From an uncultured Prevotella sp. (GTDB lineage: Bacteria > Bacteroidota > Bacteroidia > Bacteroidales > Bacteroidaceae): a DNA stretch of 32,547 nt. The first letter of the stretch is position 1. Each line of letters starts with the position of its first letter. The stretch is from positions 1 through 32,547 of the forward strand of contig URCI01000033.1 of assembly GCA_900546345.1 (NCBI GenBank), read 5' to 3'. This document shows positions 7,120 through 13,748 of the stretch, in pieces. The position numbers and the translations under genes were made by a program. The notes under the pieces were generated by a model that was not told where the DNA came from, searched no databases, and saw nothing but the letters and a program-made list of their open reading frames with translations.

Positions 7120-8286
7120 CTATGAGTTTTCGTTTTGCTTTTTCTCATTATTATCGGAAGTCTTTACATTCGCATCCTGATGTAGAATATTGAGCGAAAT
7201 TTTGTCAGCCGCCTCACGGCTCTTCGGGTCGGCGTGGCGGGCATAGCGTTGCGTAGTGCCAACATCCTTGTGGGCGAGCAGGTGCTGCACGGTGTAAAGG
7301 TCGGTGCCGAGCTCTATCTGCAACGATGCATAGGTATGGCGGAAGGAGTGGAACGTGATGTGCTTGGTGATGCCGGAGCTCTTGATCCATTTCTTCAGTG
7401 GATGGTTGAACATTTCTATGGTGAGTCCGGGGAACACCTTGCCCTTAGAGCGTGGCTTGATCAGCTGGAACGTCTCGTTGCTGATGGGCACGTAATTGCG
7501 CTGCTGAGTCTTCTTGCTGATGAAGTCGAGGTAGAGACCGCCATCGGCATACTCGCAGACCTCATCCCAATCGAGCTTGATGATGTCGCTGCGTCTCAGT
7601 CCCGTCAGGCACGAAAAGAGAGAAGCACGACGGATGATCTCCTGCTCGCACGGTGTCTGGCTGAGCGTCTGCAACTCGGACAGTGTCAGCGAGTCCTTAT
7701 GGGTCGGCACCGACTCGATGCGCTCAAGGAAGTCGTTGGGATTATTCTGGATCATGCGTTCGCTGTACGCCACATTGAGAAGGGCACGGAACGTAGACCA
7801 ATAGCCTGCCGCAGAGTTCTGGTTGATGGGTTTTCCCGTCCGCATGTTCTTCGCATTGAGTAGGTACTCACGGAAGCGGCGGCATAGGTCAAGGTCCACC
7901 TCGCCGCACGTGCAGTGTCCATCGACGAACCGCTCAAAGTGCTTGTAAACGAAGTCCCACTTTTCGTTCTTGTTCATAAGTATGCGCTTGAAGTAGGCGA
8001 GGAAGTCACGCTTGCTCGTCGTCTGGTCGAAGAGGTCGTAACGCTCGCTGACCACGCTCTCATACCGCTGGCAGCGGATCATCTCGGCCTTCTCGCGCAT
8101 GCGTCTGTTGAAGGCACGCTCCATCTTGTTCTTGGGATTGGCATAGATGTAGATGCCAAGATACTCACGGCGGATAATTTTCATCGTTACCTTGTCACGG
8201 ACTCCGGGATAATAATCCAGGTAAAGAGAAATCTTGTCATGGGCAAGCTTGCGCTCGCGAAGGGTTACATTTTTACAGTACTGCAT
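7120..8286 (-). CDS. Tyrosine recombinase / integrase of the element
   Basis: This 388-residue enzyme catalyses site-specific integration and excision. The N-terminal 100 residues hold an arm-binding/SAM-like part, residues about 90-190 the core-binding domain, and 200-370 the catalytic domain. Active-site residues are visible: Arg231 in TGLRRSDIIKLDW, Lys258/259 in SKKTQQR, His313-x-x-Arg316 in HSFRHTYA, His339 in LLAHKDV and the nucleophile Tyr348 in TTQRYARH. All are intact, so the enzyme should be active. The tail (about 20 residues, KTSDNNEKKQNENS) is polar. It lies between the seven-HTH gene and the two-TM gene. Its promoter (8348-8379) shares an operator-like motif with that of the excisionase-like gene. 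Confidence 0.95.
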   Translation of the reverse strand: MQYCKNVTLRERKLAHDKISLYLDYYPGVRDKVTMKIIRREYLGIYIYANPKNKMERAFNRRMREKAEMIRCQRYESVVSERYDLFDQTTSKRDFLAYFKRILMNKNEKWDFVYKHFERFVDGHCTCGEVDLDLCRRFREYLLNAKNMRTGKPINQNSAAGYWSTFRALLNVAYSERMIQNNPNDFLERIESVPTHKDSLTLSELQTLSQTPCEQEIIRRASLFSCLTGLRRSDIIKLDWDEVCEYADGGLYLDFISKKTQQRNYVPISNETFQLIKPRSKGKVFPGLTIEMFNHPLKKWIKSSGITKHITFHSFRHTYASLQIELGTDLYTVQHLLAHKDVGTTQRYARHADPKSREAADKISLNILHQDANVKTSDNNEKKQNENS

Positions 8287-8347
8287 AGTCTAATTGTTTT
8301 AAGTTGTTATTATTTTCTTTGAATTGCTATCATTTGTTTTTGGTGTG

Positions 8348-8379
8348 CAAAGTTCTGAATTCCGGCTTCACTGACCAAA
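8348..8379 (-). promoter_or_regulatory. Integrase promoter with xis-like operator
   Basis: TTTG (8376-8379, minus strand), 20 bases, then GAACTTTG (8348-8355). The base pattern TTTGGTCAG, 15 bases, GAACTTTGC is the same as at the excisionase-like gene. The shared motif covers 8371-8397 and contains TGAC-GCGT-GTCA (8383-8394). Confidence 0.6.
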
Positions 8380-8406
8380 CGATGACGCGTGTCAGCACTC
8401 ATTAAA

Positions 8407-9888
8407 TCAGTTTTTTCCTCTTTTTTCCTTAAAAATCTTGTCTATATCGGTCTTGTCAAAGTACGAGAACTGCGCTTTGTGCACTTTTCTGACCTTGTAA
8501 TACTTCACCGTATTGTACACCGTGGTGCGCGTCACACTGTATTTCTCCATGATTTGCTCCACGGAATAGTACTTGTCACGGCTTTCGAAATCATCGCTTT
8601 TCACCTTGTCTATGTCATCCTTCGAGTAGAACACTTTCCCCTTGACCTGTTTGGTGGGAATCTTGTGGCGGTAGGCAAAGCTGCGTCTTGACTCAGGCGT
8701 CATCATATAGAGCTCTTCCATGTCCTTGGCACTTATCCAAAGCTTCACCCAAGGTTTGGCCTCATATTTGGCAAAGGCCTTCTCAATGACTTCGGAGGGA
8801 AAGTAGTTGTAGCCTCCGATGGACTTCTTCTCCTTGATGTTCATGGCGCGTGTAATATTCTGCACATGCTTCACCGTCATGGCATACTTGTCGGCGATCT
8901 GCTCGATGGACACATATCCTTCGGGGATGCGTGCATGTCTCTCTTCCTCCTTGCGCTTCAGCAGGGCATCGATGGTGGCATCCTCAATAGAATCGTTCTT
9001 CTCTATGCGTCCATCATTTCCGCGGTGCCGCATGATCGCATCGAACTCGTCCTTAGCAATCAGAGTAAACTTTCCCTCTTTGGCCGTCGTCAAGTGGTAG
9101 GCACGGGTATAGTAGCTTATCTGATCCTTTGACAAGCCATAGATTTGCTTAAGTTGAGGATATGTATAGTACTTCTCATCTTTGAGCGGGTCTTTGAGTT
9201 TGTCTATCTCCTCCCTGCTGTAATAGACCTTCCGCAGGATGGTCTTTCGGGATATGTTGTGACGTTTGACATAGTTCAACACGGCAGAATGTGACATGCC
9301 GAACTTCTCCATGATTTGTGGGATAGTGTAGTAATCACTGTCAGAAACGGTTTCCGTCAGTGCAGCGAACTTTTCATTCACAACCTTCTTTGGGAAGAAC
9401 GAGTTTCTTCCCTCAAAAACAATAGGAATATTATATTTATTAATCCGCGTTCTTACTGCCTTGCGTGAGATACTAAACTTCTCGATTATCTCCCTCATTG
9501 TGTAATATTCACTTTCGGTCTTACGCCCGTACTTCTTTTTCTTAAAAGAGGGAGCATTGTCGAAAAGAGAATCAAGGTCAGAGCGGCGTATCACAATTCT
9601 GTTCTCACTCAATTTAACAGCCTTAATGATACCTTGGTAAATATATCTGTAGACGGATGTCGATGTCGTCCCGAGCAATATAGCAACATCTTTGGGTGAC
9701 AGAAATGGCTTGTTGCCTACCAAACCAATTTCCGGCACTTGACATTTCGTCGTTCCCTCGACTGCCTTCACCTTTTTGGCATTTGACCTCTTAGCGTCAC
9801 GCCTGCAACTTGGGCTACAATAACGTGTACCAAAGTTGTGCGCAATGAATGGCTTTCCACACCAGCTACATCTTCGTTCAATGTCCAT
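8407..9888 (-). CDS. Zinc-ribbon protein with seven tandem HTH modules
   Basis: This 493-residue protein starts with a zinc ribbon (Cys7, Cys10, Cys24, Cys28: CSWC and CSPSC). After it come seven units of about 50 residues, each an HTH_17/MerR-like winged helix with a Tyr-[Tyr]-Thr/Ser start, an I-x-E-K-[FY] helix, a recognition helix and a small wing ending in an acidic helix. They start at about residues 61, 127, 185, 238, 324, 382 and 438. Linkers are 2-20 residues, except about 36 between units 4 and 5 (highly charged). Units 2, 3, 4 and 7 are clearly alike (e.g. YYTMREIIEKFSIS, YYTIPQIMEKFGMS, YYSVEQIMEKYSVT), so the array arose by duplication. It should bind long DNA stretches, plausibly the attachment-site repeats next to it. 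No catalytic domain is visible. The DNA is more AT-rich than its neighbours, especially around 9,420-9,700. Confidence 0.85.
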   Translation of the reverse strand: MDIERRCSWCGKPFIAHNFGTRYCSPSCRRDAKRSNAKKVKAVEGTTKCQVPEIGLVGNKPFLSPKDVAILLGTTSTSVYRYIYQGIIKAVKLSENRIVIRRSDLDSLFDNAPSFKKKKYGRKTESEYYTMREIIEKFSISRKAVRTRINKYNIPIVFEGRNSFFPKKVVNEKFAALTETVSDSDYYTIPQIMEKFGMSHSAVLNYVKRHNISRKTILRKVYYSREEIDKLKDPLKDEKYYTYPQLKQIYGLSKDQISYYTRAYHLTTAKEGKFTLIAKDEFDAIMRHRGNDGRIEKNDSIEDATIDALLKRKEEERHARIPEGYVSIEQIADKYAMTVKHVQNITRAMNIKEKKSIGGYNYFPSEVIEKAFAKYEAKPWVKLWISAKDMEELYMMTPESRRSFAYRHKIPTKQVKGKVFYSKDDIDKVKSDDFESRDKYYSVEQIMEKYSVTRTTVYNTVKYYKVRKVHKAQFSYFDKTDIDKIFKEKRGKN

Positions 9889-9947
9889 GATTAGTCAAAT
9901 TTTAGTTTACAATTCTTCTACAGCCAACAACACGCTTCCACAGGCAA

Positions 9948-10041
9948 CCACAACTTTGTGCCTTCGATGTCATTCCGTGTGATACGGCATTTTTGCGGCT
10001 TCCACAACTTTGTCCCTTCAATGTCGCTCTCACAATTTTGT
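9948..10041. repeat. Direct repeats in the attachment-site region (arm-type candidates)
   Basis: Two 24-bp direct repeats at 9948-9971 and 10002-10025 share 22 bases (CCACAACTTTGT, then [GC]CCTTC[GA]ATGTC) and are 54 bp apart, about five helical turns. A third partial copy, TCACAATTTTGT, lies at 10030-10041, and an inverted near-copy (GCACAACTTTGG) at 9830-9841 inside the start of the HTH-array gene. They sit between the HTH-array gene and the element edge, as arm-type integrase sites or binding sites of an accessory protein would. The minus-strand ORF through them is an artefact. Confidence 0.7.
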
Positions 10042-10078
10042 ATGACGCGTATTAGAGGGCGTTGGTACAGCCGCGGTA

Positions 10079-10116
10079 CAAAGATAACTAAAATAACTGG
10101 GACCAATTTGGACCAA
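10079..10116 (-). promoter_or_regulatory. Probable promoter and operator of the HTH-array gene
   Basis: A perfect -7 box, TATCTTTG, lies on the minus strand at 10079-10086. Upstream is TTGG-rich sequence (10102-10116, ACCAATTTGGACCAA on the plus strand), so the -33 box is only approximate. The leader would be about 185 bases and would include the direct repeats. A near-inverted copy of the 15-bp sequence (TTGGTTGAAATTGGT, 13 of 15 matching) lies at 10190-10204, beyond the mnmE terminator. Confidence 0.45.
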
Positions 10117-10148
10117 CTCGGAAAGTGTTAAAAAGTAAAGGCATGAAA

Positions 10149-10171
10149 AAACCGCTGAAAATCAGCGGTTT
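10149..10171 (-). terminator. Terminator of the mnmE operon
   Basis: AAACCGCTGA (10149-10158) pairs perfectly with TCAGCGGTTT (10162-10171) around a 3-nt loop. On the minus strand the stem is followed by a T-run (TTTTTTC). It lies 54 bases behind the mnmE stop and also shields the element from chromosomal transcription. Confidence 0.85.
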
Positions 10172-10224
10172 AGTCTAAGTTGCTTCAAATTGGTTGAAAT
10201 TGGTAAAGTCGTAAAAATAGGGTT

Positions 10225-11610
10225 TCACTTTCCTATGCAAAAGTGCTGGAAGATGTTGTTGAGGGTCTCTTGGCTGGAGATAGCACCGCCGGTAATGTCG
10301 CCGAGAATTTGGAGCACTTGGCGGAGGTCCTCTGCCACAAGGTCGGAGGGGAGTGAGGAGGTAAGGCCGTCAAGGACGCGCTGGAGAGCTTCGTGGGCGT
10401 GGACGAGAGCGTCGTAATGACGACTGTTGGTGATGATGATGGTGTCCTCGGTCAGTTCGGGAATGTCGGCGAGGTGATAGATAGTTTCTTCCAATTGGTC
10501 GATACCCTTACCCAACTTGGCACTGATGCTGAGCTCGGCAGCAGGACGCAGCAGGTTGGGGGAGACGATGGGAGCACTGGCAGATGAAGGCGAAGATGCA
10601 AGGTCGGCTTTGTTGCGCACCAGGATAAGTGGCTTGTCACCGATGCGACGGGCGATGTCGGCAGTCTCCTCATCAGTGGGCCGACAGTCAACGAGCCATA
10701 AGAGAATAGAGGCCTCATCCATCTTCTGATAAGCGCGTTCAATGCCCATTTGTTCCACCTGGTCGTCGGTATGACGGATGCCGGCAGTGTCGATGAAGCG
10801 GAAGGTGATGCCATGGATGAGCATGGTGTCTTCCACGGTGTCGCGCGTGGTGCCGTCGATGTCGCTGACGATGGCCTTCTCCTCGTGCAGCAACTGGTTG
10901 AGGAGCGTACTCTTGCCGACGTTGGTCTTTCCAACAATGGCCACGGGGATGCCTTTTTTGAGTGCGTTACCCATCTTGAACGAACGTGCGAGGGCCGTCA
11001 CCCGATCATCAATTTGACGGGCAAGAGTGATAAGTTCAGAACGGTCGGCGAACTCCAGCTCTTCATGGTCGCTGAAGTCCAATTCCAACTCCAATAAGGA
11101 GGTCATCCTCAGCAGCTGTTCGCGTAGCCGCGAGAGTTCTGAGCTGAAGTGCCCCTTAAGTTGGCTCATGGCGAGATGGTGAGTGGCCTGATTGTTGGCG
11201 GCGATGAGGTCGGCAACAGCTTCGGCCTGGCTTAAATCCATCTTACCATTGAGATAGGCGCGTCGAGTGTATTCCCCGGGTTCGGCCATACGGCAGCCGT
11301 TCTCGATGAGCAGTTGTAGGATGCTGTTAGTGATGTATTGGCTGCCATGGCAGCTGATTTCCGCACTGTCCTCACCTGTGTAACTATTGGGGGCATGAAA
11401 GACACTGATGAGTACCTCGTCAACGATATTGCCTTTTCTGTCTTTTATCTCACCATAGTGCAGGGTATATGGTTTAGCCTCTGTCAAGCACTTATGGTTC
11501 TTGGCGGAAAAGATTTTATCGATGATGGCGAGGCAACCTTCCCCGCTGACACGGACGATTGCTATGGCACCGCCCGTACGGGTGGCAGGAGCACAGATGA
11601 CAGTTTTCAA
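10225..11610 (-). CDS. mnmE: MnmE, tRNA uridine-34 modification GTPase
   Basis: MnmE works with MnmG to put a carboxymethylaminomethyl group on U34 of tRNAs, using methylene-tetrahydrofolate. The 461-residue protein is full length. Residues 1-120 form the folate-binding domain (APATRTGGAIAIVRVSG). The G domain has a P-loop at 227-234 (GKTNVGKS), G2 DGTTRDT at 252-258, G3 DTAG at 274-277 and G4 NKAD at 333-336. The C-terminus is FCIGK with the conserved Cys458. There is no ATG in frame before an upstream stop; the start is TTG at 11608-11610, directly behind a 7-nt repeat array (11612-11653). It is the last gene of the operon. Its 3' end, CACTTTTGCATAGGAAAGTGA on the coding side, is probably the site where the element is inserted, as SGI1 does in Salmonella. 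Confidence 0.97.
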   Translation of the reverse strand: MKTVICAPATRTGGAIAIVRVSGEGCLAIIDKIFSAKNHKCLTEAKPYTLHYGEIKDRKGNIVDEVLISVFHAPNSYTGEDSAEISCHGSQYITNSILQLLIENGCRMAEPGEYTRRAYLNGKMDLSQAEAVADLIAANNQATHHLAMSQLKGHFSSELSRLREQLLRMTSLLELELDFSDHEELEFADRSELITLARQIDDRVTALARSFKMGNALKKGIPVAIVGKTNVGKSTLLNQLLHEEKAIVSDIDGTTRDTVEDTMLIHGITFRFIDTAGIRHTDDQVEQMGIERAYQKMDEASILLWLVDCRPTDEETADIARRIGDKPLILVRNKADLASSPSSASAPIVSPNLLRPAAELSISAKLGKGIDQLEETIYHLADIPELTEDTIIITNSRHYDALVHAHEALQRVLDGLTSSLPSDLVAEDLRQVLQILGDITGGAISSQETLNNIFQHFCIGK

Positions 11611-11611
11611 T

Positions 11612-11653
11612 GTTGAATGATGAGTGTTGGGTGTTGAGTGTTGAGTGATGAGT
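11612..11653. repeat. Six 7-nt tandem repeats abutting the mnmE start codon
   Basis: On the minus strand the units are ACTCATC, ACTCAAC, ACTCAAC, ACCCAAC, ACTCATC and ATTCAAC, in exact 7-nt register, with one base between the last unit and the TTG start of mnmE. The normal ribosome-binding region is therefore repeat. A GGAGGAG sequence lies just upstream of the array. Slippage would change spacing by 7 bases without altering the protein. Confidence 0.9.
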
Positions 11654-11694
11654 TACTCCTCCACCCTTGATACAGTCGGGTGGGAGGATAATAG

Positions 11695-12570
11695 CTAAAT
11701 TCTTTCGAGCACTTTCTCAATGAGCGTGTCGATGTCAGCCTTGTAGTTACTTTCCGCCTTATGAGCCACGCGGTTAGCGATGACCATGCAGCAGGTGACG
11801 GCATGATGCCCCATGAGCTGAGACAGTCCGGCGATGGCGCTGGACTCCATTTCAAAGTTGGTCACACGTAGTCCCTCGTATTCAAAACTCTCGATGCGCT
11901 CGTTGAGCTTGGGCTCAGCCAATGGCAGACGCAGACGACGTCCTTGAGGACCGAAGAATCCGTTGCACGAGATGGTATATCCCCGCACCATGTCATCACC
12001 GGCGATACGGTCGAGGAGCTCTTTGTCAGAGGTGGCCACATAGGGATTGCCCATGCTTGGTTTCCAGCCTACGTGTTCCTTGAATGCCTTTTCGAGAGCG
12101 AGGTCACTCGCTTGGTCGCGTCCGGCATAGAAGTTAAGCAGACCGTCGAAGCCTATGCTCTTCACGCTGGCGATGAATGTTCCTGTGGGCGTGTAAGGTT
12201 GCAGGCCACCGCAGGTGCCGATGCGCACGAAGGTGAGTGTGCGGTGCTCGGCTTTCTCTGTACGTGTCTGGAAGTCGATGTTGGCCAGGGCGTCCATTTC
12301 GTTAATGACAATGTCGCAGTTGTCACAGCCGATGCCCGTGCTCTGCACGGTGATGCGCTTGCCGTGGTACATGCCTGTGATGGTATGGAATTCACGGTTG
12401 CTTACCTCGCATTCCTTCGAATCAAAATGCGAGGCCACGAGCGTGACGCGGGCCGGATCGCCGACGAGGATGACTTTGTCGGCGAGCTGCGAAGGGTGGA
12501 GGTGCAGATGAAAGATAGAGCCATCGTTGTTGATAATCAACTCAGACTCAGGGAAGAATGTCTTTTCCAT
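11695..12570 (-). CDS. udp: Uridine phosphorylase / nucleoside phosphorylase
   Basis: A 291-residue member of the nucleoside phosphorylase-I family, which splits uridine with phosphate into uracil and ribose-1-phosphate. Visible signatures: GDPARV at residues 38-43 (phosphate-binding), RIGTCGGLQPYTP (117-129), and FEMESSAI (239-246) with the ribose-binding Met-Glu pair. The protein is longer than Escherichia coli Udp (253) by an N-terminal extension of about 25 residues and an internal insert, as in Bacteroidetes homologues. It could also act on other pyrimidine or purine nucleosides. The gene begins 12 bases after the PD40-type gene ends and is followed by mnmE, all in one operon with the flavoprotein gene. 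Confidence 0.9.
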   Translation of the reverse strand: MEKTFFPESELIINNDGSIFHLHLHPSQLADKVILVGDPARVTLVASHFDSKECEVSNREFHTITGMYHGKRITVQSTGIGCDNCDIVINEMDALANIDFQTRTEKAEHRTLTFVRIGTCGGLQPYTPTGTFIASVKSIGFDGLLNFYAGRDQASDLALEKAFKEHVGWKPSMGNPYVATSDKELLDRIAGDDMVRGYTISCNGFFGPQGRRLRLPLAEPKLNERIESFEYEGLRVTNFEMESSAIAGLSQLMGHHAVTCCMVIANRVAHKAESNYKADIDTLIEKVLERI

Positions 12571-12582
12571 GGTTGTTGAAGA

Positions 12583-13737
12583 TTAAGGATTAGTATTTTT
12601 CAGTTCAGCCTGCCGTAGTTGTTTGGCTACATTGTGCAGGTCGATCTGTTGCTGTCTCAAGTCTTTTTCTTGATTGGCGATTTTATCTTTTAGCGATCGT
12701 TGTCCGCGGGCATAGCTTTCGCGTTCCTGTTCCAATTTGTTTTGGGTGCTCTCTATCATATTGCAGAGTTCCACCCATTGTTTGAACAGGTTCTTTGCTT
12801 TTTCAGACCTTAGTTGATTTTCATCGCTAATGATTTTGTTGTCATTAAGGACAAAGGATAGGGTGGAACGCCTCTTTATCCCTCTTCCTCTTGCAATCAT
12901 CGCATTTCTTCGGCGAATGGCAGCATCTCTGTCTCCGAATGTCCATGTATCGGCAATACGATGAATCTGTGCGAATCTTTCCAGTTGTGCTGTAGAGAGA
13001 TTGCCTGTTGATAGGTTTTCTCTTACCGGAGTGGGCACAAAGGTGTAGATACATACACTGTCAGCATGTTGATGCCGGTCTGTGACCAGCCAGCCGAGCG
13101 TGTCGAGGTCATCAATGGCAAGAAGATAATCATTTGCCATAGAGTTGAAGGGCAGTCCATAGTTCTGTGGTTGCAGCCACTCATCCTTGTCGCTGTCATA
13201 AGAAGTCATGAAAATGTCTCTTCCGCCGATAGCGTTGTGTCCCATTGCAGAGAAGAAGAGCGTCACGCCATCAGCACAGAGAAAAGGATAATTTTGCCAT
13301 AAATACTCTTGGTCACTAATGTCTGCGAGACAAGTCTGCTGATTCCATGCATTGCCAACCTTGGTCTGCATATACAGAGCGGTGGATATGCTGTCGCCCA
13401 CGGCGAAAAAGCGGCGGTCATCCAGCTCGGTTTCATATTGTGTCAGGGGCAATCCTTTCTTTGCGATATGGCTTTTAACGGAAAGTTTACCCGACTCTGC
13501 GTTGAGTGGGATGTGGCTGATAAAGTCGTTTTTCCCCACGACGACGCTGTCAATGAACATCACTTTTGCTGTTGCCGGCAGGAGGGAAGCAAAGAGTTGC
13601 TTACCTCCGGAGCTGATGGGGGCTTTGCCCTTTTGGGCGAGTGCTACCTTTGTCTTCGATGTACGGTTTGTTTTTTGTGCTTTCATAGGAGCCGCTATGA
13701 TTAGCAGTCCCAGGAGCAATGCATGTATTTTTCTCAT
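12583..13737 (-). CDS. Secreted PD40/TolB-like beta-propeller protein with coiled-coil tail
   Basis: The 384-residue protein has a signal peptide (RKIHALLLGLLIIAAPMKAQ, cut after about residue 20). Residues about 130-180 contain a PD40-type blade, YPFLCADGVTLFFSAMGHNA then GGRDIFMTSYD, familiar from OmpA-associated and TolB-like periplasmic proteins of Bacteroidetes. The tail from about residue 305 to 384 is a Glu/Lys/Gln-rich coiled coil. No OmpA peptidoglycan-binding domain is visible. The gene is 11 bases behind the flavoprotein gene and 12 bases before udp, an operon of unlike functions. Probable location is the periplasm or cell surface; the partner is unknown. Confidence 0.75.
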   Translation of the reverse strand: MRKIHALLLGLLIIAAPMKAQKTNRTSKTKVALAQKGKAPISSGGKQLFASLLPATAKVMFIDSVVVGKNDFISHIPLNAESGKLSVKSHIAKKGLPLTQYETELDDRRFFAVGDSISTALYMQTKVGNAWNQQTCLADISDQEYLWQNYPFLCADGVTLFFSAMGHNAIGGRDIFMTSYDSDKDEWLQPQNYGLPFNSMANDYLLAIDDLDTLGWLVTDRHQHADSVCIYTFVPTPVRENLSTGNLSTAQLERFAQIHRIADTWTFGDRDAAIRRRNAMIARGRGIKRRSTLSFVLNDNKIISDENQLRSEKAKNLFKQWVELCNMIESTQNKLEQERESYARGQRSLKDKIANQEKDLRQQQIDLHNVAKQLRQAELKNTNP

Positions 13738-13748
13738 TATTTAATTGT

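Noticed and set aside
9918..10106. 62-codon minus-strand frame with repeated IEGTKLW
   Set aside because: The repeat reflects the DNA direct repeats of the attachment region; no gene support.
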